DNA of 64,000 nucleotides from contig JANBPK010000847.1 in assembly GCA_027579435.1 (NCBI GenBank), positions 124,001 to 188,000 on the forward strand. Reading direction: 5' to 3'. Below, one piece after another: positions 47,532-58,599 of the stretch. A program made the position numbers and the translations under genes. Each line of letters starts with the position of its first letter. Within the stretch, counting starts at the first letter, position 1. The notes under the pieces are model-generated. The model was not told the DNA's origin and did no database searches. It was given only the letters and a program-made list of their open reading frames with translations. The stretch is from Candolleomyces eurysporus (taxonomy: Eukaryota > Basidiomycota > Agaricomycetes > Agaricales > Psathyrellaceae).

Positions 47532-48544
47532 ATGTCCATCCCTGAGGATGGTATCGAACAGCGCATCAAGCAGCGCGAAGCCCTGGGTCACAACGGTATC
47601 GAAACCATACCTATTGCTACAGCCCTCCCCCATGGAAACATTCCAAACACACCGCTAGCCTCATCTTTCATTGCCTTTTCACTAGGCTCAGTATTCACCC
47701 TCGGGTCCTTGCTCTTTCTTTCCGGGGGCATTCCTGGGTCTTTTTGGCTGACCTATCGATTGGGCTTCTTTGTCGCTACATGGGCCCTCTTTCACTACTT
47801 AGAATTTGCCGTCACTGCTGGGTGGAATAGAGAAAAGTGCAGTATAGATTGTGAGTGTCACCACCTTCAACGATTGGTTGGGCCCAATGTTAACCCGAAC
47901 CCAGCCTATCTTCTCGACAATGGTGCAATGTACCACGTTGCGAACGGTATTGCCTTGACAGAGTATATCGTCACCACTCTCTGGAAGCCAGAGGTCAAGT
48001 CATTCCCCCATGTCTCTGAGATAGGCAAGTCTTCCTTTAACTTCAGTGTTATGTAGCCTTTCTGAACAATCGATCCGCTCTTGCCCAGGCATGATTATGA
48101 TCGTTCTAGGCCAGACTCTGCGTTCCCTGGCAATGATCCACGCGTCGACCAACTTCTCCCATGCGGTCGCGTTTGGCAAACGCCGGGGCCACGTTCTTGT
48201 CACGAATGGCGTCTATTCGTACGTCCCGGTCCCCTTGTTTCTTCTAGCACGTGTACTCATGAAAATTGCAGGTGGTTCAGACACCCTTCGTATGCAGGGT
48301 TTTATTACTGGGCGCTTGGAACGCAACTTCTGCTCCAGAACCCATTGACCTTTGCAGTGTTCTTGGTTCTTTTATGGAGATTCTTCTATTATCGAACTCG
48401 AGGTTAGTCCTGCGTGATTTGGTCAAGATGACAGCTTGCTGACCCGAACTTTTAGCTGAGGAGTCTGCTCTCATCCGATTCTTTGGAGATGAGTACCGTC
48501 AGTATCGAGCTAGAACGTGGACGTGGATACCATTCGTTCCTTAA
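47532..48544 (+). CDS. STE14: Protein-S-isoprenylcysteine O-methyltransferase (STE14/ICMT)
   Basis: Five exons: 47532..47850, 47905..48024, 48089..48218, 48272..48402, 48456..48544; 262 residues. Hydrophobic, about six membrane segments (FIAFSLGSVFTLGSLLFLSGG; LGFFVATWALFHYLEFAVTAGWN). The C-terminal catalytic part has HVLVTNGVYSWFRHPSYAGFYYWALGTQLLLQNP, the SAM- and substrate-binding motif of the family, and AEESALIRFFGDEYRQYRARTWTWIPFVP at the end. It methylates the prenylated Cys of CaaX proteins (Ras, Rho, a-factor-type pheromones) in the ER. The intron 48025..48088 begins with GC (ATAG|GCAAGT) and is needed to give SEIGMIMIVLGQ. The first intron, 54 nt, is in frame and has no stop. Confidence 0.93.
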
Positions 48545-48634
48545 GTGCAGAAGCGGTTGTCGTGAATCCCATCTCTAATTAAGGCTAATACGACCTAATG
48601 GAACTACGGTACTTTATTGCTTGAATGTAGTATT

Positions 48635-49601
48635 TCAGTCGCATACATCACGATCCGAAGAAATACGTTCGAGGTACGCCGACCAGCCTTCGGTCATATA
48701 CCGCTCAGCACGAGCCGCAATTACATCGACAGCATTCAAATCTTTGCCATAAATCCCTCTTCCAACAATAATTACGTCGCATCCTGACCCTAAAACGACC
48801 TGACGAGGGGTCCGGTATTGTTGGCCCATTGCGTCCCCTTTCTCATCCAGCCCCACTCCAGGAGTCAGGATCAGGAAATCCTCGTTCGAGGTGTCATCCT
48901 CTTGCAGAGCACCAACACCATCCATTCGGCGCTGAGCAATGAATCCGATGACAAAATCTTTGTTTTTACGCGCCATTTGCACCGCTTCCTCGGTGTAAAG
49001 ACCCTTGGCCAGCGTCCCCGCCGTGCTCATCTCAGCAAGCAGTAGCAACCCTCTTTGCAGGGGCATCCCAACAGATGCCAGCCCTTGCACGACAGATGGT
49101 CCTGGAACAGGGTGTGCGTTTGTGATGTGCGACCATTTCGCGATTTTGTGAACTCCTGCGGAGTACTGCATAGCGACAGTGTTTCCTACATGGATTCAAT
49201 GTTCAAAACGGGAGAAACGAAAGAATTAAGTGTGGCAGGATGTACCAATGTCTGCGAATTTTCTGTCCTCGAAGATGAGGAAGTCGTGTTTCTTGCTTAG
49301 ACTTTCCAGTCGCTCGATCACAGAGTCGTTGAAATCCTCCAGAATGTCGACGTGGGTCTTCAAAATCAAACAGTCAAAATCACGATACTGGTGACATGAA
49401 TGTGATAATTGCCTTGACTAGACAGGTATATGGTCCCACAGCGTCGATGATAGCGAGGAAGTCGGCGGATTTGACTGTGTCGACGCTAACACAGAGATTG
49501 GTCTTCTTGCGCTCCATAGTCTCCAGCAGCAATTTAGCTGCTGGGTTGGTGTGAGCTTTGGAGCGCTCTGCGTAGCTTCGCTTGTGTGCTGCAGATGCCA
49601 T
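48635..49601 (-). CDS. URA3: Orotidine 5'-phosphate decarboxylase (URA3)
   Basis: Three exons: 49601..49413, 49357..49246, 49185..48635; 283 residues. Key motifs: [15 protein letters not shown] (substrate loop Asp), [13 protein letters not shown] (catalytic-region Lys), [15 protein letters not shown] (the D-x-K-x-x-D-I active-site motif), [54 protein letters not shown], and [18 protein letters not shown]. It converts OMP to UMP, the last step of UMP synthesis. The first intron starts with GC (AAG|GCAATT, 49412..49358); no GT site keeps the conserved VKTHVDI. Divergent from PUS7 with 148 bp between starts. Confidence 0.95.
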
Positions 49602-49749
49602 CGTGAAGGGGTGCGGACACGGACGGATTGAAAGCCTCTGAAATTTGAATATAAAGTGGGTGGGCAATATTGATCGCCAATCCAAACGTGTGATTAGATC
49701 TCGGTCCCAAATTTGCCACAAACAGTTCAAGTCGTTCCCTTCTACCACC

Positions 49750-52670
49750 ATGTCAGCACCGATAATTCTTCGGGAGCGCGATCAAGACGACGGCGACGCT
49801 GAAAGGTATGCGAAGCGGTTCAAGGCTGACAATACTATTGAGAGTGAAAATGTTGTCCAAGAGGAAGGATCGTCTCAACCGACTTGGGACCATGTCCTTC
49901 CTCCTAGCCATTCGTTACTTGGGGTTCCCCTGCCCGAAGTCAAGCCAAACGCTGCTGTCAACTTTCTGGAGACCGACGTTGGTATCTCAGAGTATATCGG
50001 ACGAGGAGAGGCGAAGATAGAAGGTATCATCAAGCAGAGGTAGGATTCGATATTACTCTGGATAAACGAGACTTGTCTAACAAACTTTCGTTGCTAGATT
50101 CACCGACTTCCTGGTCTTCGAGGTTGACCAAGACAGTAATGTCATTCATATAAAAACTCTCGAAAAACCTCAATCGTCAAAGAATGCCCCCGAAGAGCCG
50201 AATGCTGAAGGCTCAGGAGATGCTAAACCGGATGTTGAAGACGCCGTTGCTCCTGCGATCACTCCTCGTGAAGATGCCGTCCCTAGCTCCAGTGCAGATG
50301 TCGCAACCTCTGTCGACCCTCCAGCGTCCGAAGAAACTACCTCGGAGCCCTGGCCAGAAAACTTCAATACGACATTGGCACCTTTCCTATCTCCCTCAGC
50401 TATTGAAGACCTGAAAAAGATGCTCCTGGAAGGGCCTGAACCTCCGTTAGTCAGTGACAGCGGCTGGGCTGGCAGGGCCGCAAAGGCTGCTGAGGGTTCC
50501 GAGGAAAACACGACCGCACCTGCTGTTGAGGAGCCTACATCGAACGACTCCAGATCTCGAGGAGGTCGTGGGGGCCGCGGACGCGGACGGGACAATCGCG
50601 GAGGAAGAGGTGGTGGAAGGGGAGGGCGAGGTGGACCGTCAAGAGAGGATCCTCGAAAGGTTGTTTCAGAAGTGCGTGTCGCGTTCCTTGCGAGGATTCT
50701 AACGGGATAGCTAACGAACGTACTTCCAGTCCATTGATTCCAAGGATGTACGAACTGCCATGCACAAAACTATCCGAGAGTTGTTCAAGGGCAAATTTGA
50801 CACACAAGCAAATGACGATTCTCAAATCGTTATCAAATGGGCAAGAGGCGCAGGGCGGGATGGTCGGGGTGGCCGAGGTGGAGCACAACGAGGTGGGATT
50901 TCTCAATTGAAACCTAAAAACACCTTCTAATTCTTGACCAGGCGAAAGGGCTCCCCGGGGAACTTATCCACCATACATCCATTTTACTCTCCAAAAGACT
51001 AACCGCGATACGCAAGATGCCCTCGGTCACCTATCCAGACTCCTTCACGTCAATGTTAAGGATTTAACTGTGGCGGGCACAAAAGACAAGCGTGGTGTCA
51101 CGACTCAGCGAGTTTCGTTAAGGCGGAACAACAAAACTGTTGAAGACGTATGGAAGCTAGCGAATGGAATAGGCCCTCAGCGCAGCCCACAAGACGCGCT
51201 CTCACAGCGTGGAGAGCGAGGTATCCGCATTTCAGATCTTGTGTATCGAAAAGCTGGGTTAGAACTCGGGATGCTGAAGGGTAATGCCTTCGTTATTACC
51301 CTCCGGTGCGCGCAATCATCGTTTCCCGTGTTGTCGGCCTCATAGTCGAAAATTGTTAGGAACGTCAAGGCTGAGTCAACAGAGGTCCTCGATGAAGCCA
51401 TGAATACTATCAAAAACAAAGGGTTCATCAACTATTACGGTTGGTTCTACAACTTCCGTTTGAAAGCTCGGTCCGCTGATTTTTACCAGGGATGCAGAGA
51501 TTTGGGACAGCTTCAGTTCCTACCCACGCCATTGGTCTAGCCCTACTGAAGTCAGATTGGAATAAAGCCATCGACCTGATCCTCCAAAAGCGTTATGGAG
51601 AGCACCCAGATGTTGCCGCTGCTCGTGATGCATGGCTGGAGGAGAAAGACCTAGACAAAGCCCTCCGTTTACTGCCAAGGCGCGTCGTGGCTGAGCGATG
51701 TATCCTTGAAAGCTTCAAGAAAATGAAAGGTGACACGAGGAACGCGATGGGTGCACTGTCCACTGTCAGTTTGATTCGTCTCTCAATCATGTCTCGTCCT
51801 GACTGGTTTCCTAGATTCCTCGTAATCTCCGCCTTATGTATATCCATGCGTACCAGTCGTACGTATGGAACGCAATCGTGTCCGAGCGCATCAAAACCTT
51901 TGGGACCGACAAGCCTGTCGTTGGCGATTTGGTGTTCGACAAAGAAGCTCAGAAGGCTGACAAAATGGATGTCGATGGAGAAGAGGAGGAAGGTGTGTGG
52001 TATATGACATGGAGAGCAGGAAAGCAATATTCATTTTATGCAGGTTCCAATCCACAGAGAAACCGGAAACCTTACTCTCCACCTAGAATCAAAACTCTCA
52101 CCGAGGAAGACCTTGACAAGTATTCTATCTTCGATGTAGTCATGCCGCTCCCCGGAACTGACGTGGCCTATCCTGGTGGAGTGCTCGGTGAACGTTACCG
52201 GCAGTTCTTGGTTATGGATGGCCTCGATCCTGACAATTTTGTGCGTAAGCAAAAGTACGTTTCAGGTTCCAACGTAACATCTTTGAGAAGCCATCTAACG
52301 GAGAGTCAGAGAATACACGCTCAATGGATCCTACCGTGCTATCCTGCACCTTCCTAAAGAGCTTTCCTGGGGAATCATGCGTTATACAGATCCCGATGTT
52401 TCTCTAGCTCAATCCGACGAAGATAGGTTGCTTGGATTCGATCCGCCTGCAGTTTCCGACGAGGGCAAGTTCATGGCACTGCAGATTAGGCTGACCCTGG
52501 GAACCGCAGCTTATGCCACCATGGCGCTGCGGGAGATCACCAAGACAGATACCAGTACTCATATACAGACCGGCCTTACACAGATGTCGGAGGATCAGAA
52601 ATTCAGGGGAACAGAAGCTGAAGCTACGGAAGTTGCTATACCTGAGTCAGACGAGATCGTGGAGGATTGA
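49750..52670 (+). CDS. PUS7: tRNA/mRNA pseudouridine synthase PUS7 (TruD family) with RGG boxes
   Basis: Eight exons: 49750..50039, 50098..50671, 50730..50892, 50942..51305, 51360..51439, 51490..51764, 51815..52254, 52310..52670; 848 residues, phases close. VGISEYIGRGEAKIEGIIKQRFTDFLVFEVD opens the TruD fold; YPPYIHFTLQKTNRDTQDALGHLSR, AGTKDKRGVTTQRVSL (catalytic Asp), GNAFVITLRNV, INYYGMQRFGTASVPTHAIGLALL and FMALQIRLTLGTAAYATMALREI follow. It isomerises U13 and U35 in tRNAs and sites in mRNA and U2 snRNA. Between the first segment and the catalytic core lies a long insertion (about residues 105-315) that is acidic and Ser-rich, then strongly Arg/Gly-rich (RSRGGRGGRGRGRDNRGG; RDGRGGRGGAQRG). 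Such RGG boxes are not a usual part of the family. Confidence 0.94.
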
Positions 52671-52964
52671 TCTACCTCAGGTCCGCGACGGAAAGTACGG
52701 ATGCTTGTCCCTTTAGATGTTGTAATTCCGTATGATAGCAATCCTATGCTCGCACTGCACTAAACTGCGGTTGCTTCGCTATGCACGAATGGGAAGCTTC
52801 GGGTTTCTCTCCATCTCGGTAGCATTGATATGAAATCAGATCTATTATGGGAGGCGCGGTCTTTATCATCCGAGTCCACACCGGCGACGTGTCCCACACA
52901 TCTCACACTTGTATTTAATGCGCTCACTGGCGCCCCCTCATTTCTCGTAATCAAGCGACTTGCA

Positions 52965-54852
52965 ATGGCCAAAGTCGAAACTATCGTGTTCCTTTCGTTA
53001 CTTCTCGACCTTTTTGCGTTTACTATACCTCTACCACTCTTCCCTCGCATCATAGAATGGTATAATTTGGTGAGTGTTGACCCGGCATGCCTTGCCCATG
53101 GACAGGTTTACTGATGCGGGATACGGTAGAGAGAAGCCTCTGACCCTTCGGGCTTCTTGTCCAAGACACTTGGCTTGGTTCGATACATCCGCAGCTTCCT
53201 GTACAACAAGCCTGGTTCTCAGTCGCAAAGATGGGATGTCGTGCTTCTGGGTATGTGTCTCCGTGCCGCCTTGCGAACCGAGCTTCGTGCTTACTATCCT
53301 GTGCATAGGCGGCCTAATGGGTTCCGTCTTCTCGTGAGTTTTTGAATTCTATTGGGTGCTAGGATCCGTTGTTCACGCCCCCTGCAAACGTCATACTATA
53401 GAACGTTACAGTTCTTCGTTTCACCCAAGATCGGTTCACTCTCGGACAAGTATGGGAGAAAGAACGTGTTGTTGGCCACGATGGTTGGCAATATTCTATC
53501 CGCACTGGTGTACGCCCATTTCGCTTGCCTTTATGCTTGGCGTTACAAGCTGAAACTTGCCTCAGGTGGATGAAGTCGACCACCTTTTCTTCATACTTGC
53601 TTTCCAGGGTCATCGGAGGATTGAGTGAAGGGAATGTGCAACTTGCAATGTGAGCTTATTGTCTTCTTGACTACTATGTGCGATCTTTTAATATCTCCTT
53701 TTTTCCCAAACCTCTGCCTGAATTACGGTTTTGGTTAGCGCAATCCTCTCTGACATTACTACCGCGGCCAATCGTTCCAAAGCTCTTGCTCACGTTGGCA
53801 TCGCCTTTGCCATATGCTTCTGCATTGGCCCACCTATTGGGGCATACTTTGCTTCCAAGCCGTTGCCACAGTCCATCAATTCCTGGGGAATCGAATTCAA
53901 TATCTACGCAGTCCCTGCATTTATCACCCTCGTTCTGCTTGTGGCGGAAACCTTATTCCTCTTTGTCGCGTTACCAGAAACTAGGGGCACCAAAGCCTCT
54001 GCACAAAAGAAGAAAGACGAGACGAACGGCAATGGGTCCCCGAAGCCAAAGGCCACACCGGAAAAGCGTCTCCGCACACTGAAGACACTCCGACACTTCC
54101 ACTTCCTATTTTTGTCCCTCTTCTCTGGGGTCGAATTCACTTTGACTTTCTTGACATTTGATCGTAAATATTCTCATCCTATTTCATTCTCACATTGCTC
54201 TAAAAACAAATTCTTTTTTTTTCTTCTTTCCTTCACAGTACTCGATTGGAACAACACACAGAATGGAAAGCTCATCGGATCCATTGGCATAATTAGCGCC
54301 CTCCTCCAAGGGGGTTACGTCCGCCGCTCAGCATCGAAAGTGGGCGAGGGCAGGATGGCCAGGCAAGGGGTCCTCAGCTGCTTCCTCGCCCTCGCTCTCC
54401 TCGCTCTAGTCCCACATTACGTGCATCAACAAACCAGCTCGAGTACAGCCTTGCGTTTGCTCCAACTCGCCGCAATAGGCATGGCGTTCACAAGCGCCAC
54501 TGTCGTCAACTCGCTGACGGCATTGGCGTCACTGCAATGTGACGAGTCCTTTGACCAGGACACCGGAAAACCAATTCAGCAACATGCAGAACTGGCAAAG
54601 GGCCAGGCACTGGGCAAGTTTAGGTCATCTGGCCAGCTCGGTCGGGCGTTGGGTCCTATTATCGGTAAGTGCCCTACGCCCTATCCGTTTGGGATTCAGA
54701 GTTTGACAAAACGTTTTTTCCTCACGTCATATGCAGCGTGCGCTTCTTATTGGACATTTGGACCTTCCGTCACATACTCGGCGTCAGCGATTGCTATGCT
54801 TGGCCTTTATATTAGAATGAAGCCAATAGTAGCTACCAAAAGTGTACACTAA
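52965..54852 (+). CDS. MFS transporter, MFSD10/tetracycline-efflux-like
   Basis: Eight exons: 52965..53069, 53130..53250, 53309..53333, 53402..53509, 53566..53649, 53739..54163, 54239..54664, 54737..54852; 469 residues, phases close. TM1 is VFLSLLLDLFAFTIPLPLFPRII; then a long first loop, QFFVSPKIGSLSDKYGRKNVLL (the MFS D-x-x-G-R-K/R signature between TM2 and TM3), LLSRVIGGLSEGNVQLAIAILSDITT, and the C-terminal half QNGKLIGSIGIISALLQGG. This order, with SxGNVQLA in TM5, fits the MFSD10 (TETRAN) branch of organic-anion/drug-like exporters. Substrate unknown. The central loop is Lys/Pro-rich. Exon 3 is 25 nt. Possible upstream in-frame Met codons at 52830 and after exist, but 52965 precedes TM1 directly. 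Confidence 0.85.
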
Positions 54853-55025
54853 TAAATTGTGTATTTGAATGAATGTTGGAACGAAATCATCCGGGATTGC
54901 AGAGAAAGGAAATAAGAAGGGAGGGTATGCGACAACAGTTGCAAGGTGTACGTTAAAATGGTTCGTGGACTTAGAAATAAGCATTTAATGTAGAGAAAAG
55001 TTCATGGTACAGATACAGGAAGACG

Positions 55026-56627
55026 TCATGAGTTTCGATTCGAGGAAAATGATGTGCGAGACGATGGACTATCAGACAGATCAAGAAGATGGGAACTGGA
55101 TTCATCGTCTGTGTTATGTCCGCTTTCTAGATCGTGGACCGGCCGTTGTTTCTCATCTGGATGCCTCGAACTTGAGCTAAGCCGGCTCAAAGAGCTGTAA
55201 GCCGGAGGAGCAGGGTAGGAGGAATCTGGAGATGAAGTGGAAGTCGATTCCATTTCAATGTCTTGGGATTGTGTAAAGATGGCTGGAAGGAAAAAGAGAA
55301 CACCTCTGCTGTGACGCTGTCTCCGGGGACGGACGGGAGTCATAGGCACATCTTCCCGCGGACTTGTCATTGCAGAGACACGATTGCGGACTCTGCGAAA
55401 GGCGTCTGCAATGGGGCTGTGAGCACGTCCCGCAAACGGCTCATTGCCAAACACTGGCGAAGGTGGTGCAACGTTCAGGGGTAGGTGGAGGAGAGGAACA
55501 TTGTCGGTTTCGGTGGGGGAGACAGACTGTGAACTGACAGGGGAAGCAAGTTGCGTGGGTGTTGATGAGGTTGAAGACGATAAGAAAGATCCTCCGAGGG
55601 GGAGATACCATCGACCGGATCGGGATAACCGGGGAAGGAGTATGTCATAACCACCAATCCTCCGCAAGCTACGACGTTGACTCTTGGGGAGCCTCACAAC
55701 GCCAAGCACTAGGATAAGAAGACCGATCCACATCAACACCTTGCCCCAGGTACCCAGGAAACCGATGAATGCGGCATCGTCTGCGTGCCAGCTGCTCCCA
55801 TAGAAGTGGGAAAAGAAGGAGTGGGGAGCTTCCTCTGGGAGTGCATTTTTTCCATAGAGCGACTTTGGGAGAATGCGAATTTCGGAGAGGGCAGTCTTGG
55901 GATGCGAGGTCGTGTAGATACCGTACTGCGCAGAGAGGAACATGGGCCCTGTCGAGAACATGACAGTGGGATAGTTGAGGATCCAGGAATGGTCAAACGT
56001 GACGAGGTTGTGGATGGTCTGCTGGAGGAAGGGATGGCCCTTTTCGGCGAACATGAGGTCGTTGGAGACGCCGACGGGGATGGTCTTTGGAAGAATCACG
56101 GGATACTCGAGGAGGGAATCCATGGGACGGAGACAGCCGATGTCGAGGTCCATGTAGACGCCGCCATAGTGGTGCAGCACGAAGTAGCGGATGGCGTCTG
56201 CCCGCTGGATGGGATACTTGTAGTTGTCAAAGGTGTCGAGGAACCACGGGTAGTGCTGGGCAATGAAGTCGCGGGAGGAGGCGTCTGTCCAGAGGATGTA
56301 CTCGCTGCGGAGGGGGTGAGCAGAGGCCACGAAGAAAGCAGAAACGCGTACTAGTCGGGCATCATGTCGCGACATGCCTGGGAGATGGGCTGCCAACGCG
56401 GGGGGAGGGTCTCTGTCTTCCAGGTCTGGTGGATGATCCTTGGTATGCGTTCATGCTGGCTGTGGGAGCGGGTGTTGTTGTCGCGATAGGGGACCTCGAG
56501 CTCGGAGAGATANTGCCTGGGGGTCGATGGCGAGGTAGTATGTGACTGAGCTGAGGACGACGACGGTGCCCAGGAGGAAGAGGGCGAGGACGGCAAGGCA
56601 GACATAGAAGGCCCGCCGCTTGTTCAT
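55026..56627 (-). CDS. GT32 inositolphosphoceramide mannosyltransferase (SUR1/CSH1-like)
   Basis: Two exons, 56627..56352 and 56304..55026; 517 residues after dropping one surplus base. Type II membrane protein: MNKRRAFYVCLAVLALFLLG is the anchor. GT32 motifs: RIPRIIHQTWKTETLPPRW, CRDMMPDYEYILWTDAS, YPIQRADAIRYFVLHHYGGVYMDLDIGC (D-x-D), and ILNYPTVMFSTGPMFLSAQY. A second hydrophobic segment (WGKVLMWIGLLILVLGVV, about residue 325) and a Ser/Pro-rich cytosolic tail follow. The family adds mannose from GDP-mannose to inositolphosphoceramide in the Golgi. The N at 56513 breaks the frame; without it the text reads DPQAYLSELEVPYRDNN. The Swt1-like gene ends 95 bp upstream of its start, on the same strand. 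Confidence 0.9.
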
Positions 56628-56721
56628 GAGGAGGGATGCAACAATCGAAATTCTCCACCCGACATCCTGTCAAATATTCTCGTGGCGAGCCGGCTCGCGA
56701 CAGCCCGGCCCGGTTCGTCTG

Positions 56722-58303
56722 CTATCTACGGATGGTTTGCAGCACCTGGCTCAGATACGGCCCCAAGTCCTGCGCGCTTTCTGCCAGGGAGCTGTCCCCA
56801 AACTCGGTCCCTACCCTCGCCAAATTTTCCAGCGAAACCTTCCAGTCGCTTGGCGACCACTCCATCCCCGTCCGCGNCCCCCCGTCCGCTGTACCGCTTC
56901 GTGAGGAATATCTCCGGCATTGGCGCCGTCATCTTTGTCTTGAGGCTCCTTGCCTTGCCGTAAAGATACTCTATGCACTCCGACGCACTCCATGTTTGGA
57001 AGTCCTTTTTCATGTATACAGGCGCGTGCCGCGACAGGAGCAGCGCCTCGCCGGCCGATCGCCGCACTTCCGCCCCGCCCACCCGCCCCACCACGCCCCA
57101 CCAGCAGCCGCGTGAAGTACACCCGCACATCATCGTGCAGCACATTCAGCGGTGTCTCCTCAGTGCTGTCCCCATCCTCCTCGTCCACCATCATGCTGTC
57201 ATCCTCCATGTCTGTCGCCCGCTGCGGAGGTGCTCGGTTTGTCTCTTTTTCTCTATAAGCTGCATTGGATGACGAGAATCTGCCCAGCCCCGCAAACTGC
57301 GGCCCATACAGCACTTGCGCAATGCTTCGGCTGGTCCATACTCCTTTGCGTGGTGGCGTCATCACCGGAAGCTCTGGTTCCTCGGCCTCAGCTGCTCTAC
57401 CCGTCTATCCGAGGGACAAATCTCCGCTTACCTTGGCTATGTGCGATAATACACAGATTCTGATCCGCGCTACACAGGATGGTGTTTCCAAACTTTGTGT
57501 GCAAGTGCTGCGCGCAGTCGATAATGAGATGGTCATTCATCATATCGTCCGGGATCATCTGCAGTACGATATGAGACTTCATCAGACGCAATTAGAAGTA
57601 TGTAGTAGCCTACCAGCTCGTCGTTCATTTTCGTCCTCCAGTTCCGAGAAGGTTTGCACGTTTCGTCCGTCGCCTGCACCCTGACCCCTTTATGGAGCTT
57701 CACCTTCTCCAGGAGCCATCCCGAGGCCCGACGCGCAGGCCAGGCCAGGTTCTCTCGATTTTTTTGCCTGTTGGGTAAAAATGTAATCGTAAGCACCACC
57801 GCGTCGCGATCATCTCCAATCTCGAAGAGTAATATTTTTTTTTTTCCGCGAGAACCCTTGACCACACGAACCAAGGCAAGCAAGCACAACGCCATAGCAA
57901 CAAAACTGCGCAACTCCAACTCACCGGTCAAGTTCCTGCACCACGATCCCAGGAAAGACGACGACCACCGGGGCCCCCGCCTTTTCCACGTCTTCCACAA
58001 AGGTGCGCAGGGCCTCGTAGTACCCAAGAAGGATATTCGTATCCACCACCATGTATATAGTGCTTTCCTGCGGTGGGGGCTGTTAATAGTTGTCAGATTG
58101 TACATATACGCCACACTCTACGCCAAATCAAAGCAACGCACTTGCATTTCAACATCATTGTTGGCGATTAATTCAATCTCGTTTAGCGTCGCTTGAAAGT
58201 GTGTTCGCTCCCCTGCTATCGATCTGAATCGATATACCGAATTAAAAGAACCAGGTATCTTACTGGGTGTCGCGGCCTGGACCTCCTTCTGCTGCTTCTC
58301 CAT
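56722..58303 (-). CDS. Swt1-type PIN-domain endoribonuclease
   Basis: Six exons: 58303..58264, 58212..58142, 58067..57925, 57767..57614, 57558..57432, 57391..56722; 400 residues if two surplus bases are removed. PIN domain: TIYMVVDTNILLGYYEAL (first Asp), PVVVVFPGIVVQELDR (conserved Glu), then ARRASGWLLEKV, PDDMMNDHLIIDCAQHL (acidic pair) and GNTILCSADQNLCIIAHSQ (last Asp). This is the Swt1 type, a nuclear endonuclease in mRNP quality control at the pore. The C-terminal part has VYFTRLLVGR, then after a likely extra G in the GGGG near 57085 continues AEVRRSAGEALLLSRHAPVYMKK, FQTWSASECIEYL, and after the N at 56877 is dropped ends in MEWSPSDWKVSLENLARVG ... LSQVLQTIRR. An upstream start at 58363 with an extra exon is possible. 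Confidence 0.78.
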
Positions 58304-58599
58304 TCATTTCAAAACGCGTTTTTCAAATGAAAGCCGGGCCACCACTTACCATCGTTGTCGCCATGAGCAGGTGGATGTACAGAGTCAAAGTGCTAATTAT
58401 GCGCCGCCTGGTTCCTTTGTCGGTTCATTAGCTTACTCAAATAGGGGTATGGGGCCCGTCAGCCACACCACCCCGAATATCAATTAACGATACAAATAAT
58501 GATATGATATTGTGTGCAGTCCAGGTCTACGAGTGTCTACGATAATGAGATGATATGATGATACACTAGCAATGCGACGTTAAAAACCGAATGATCACA

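Noticed and set aside
51306..53070. PUS7 and the MFS gene as one fused transcript
   Set aside because: Clear stop at 52670 and a 294-bp spacer with a fresh ATG directly before TM1.
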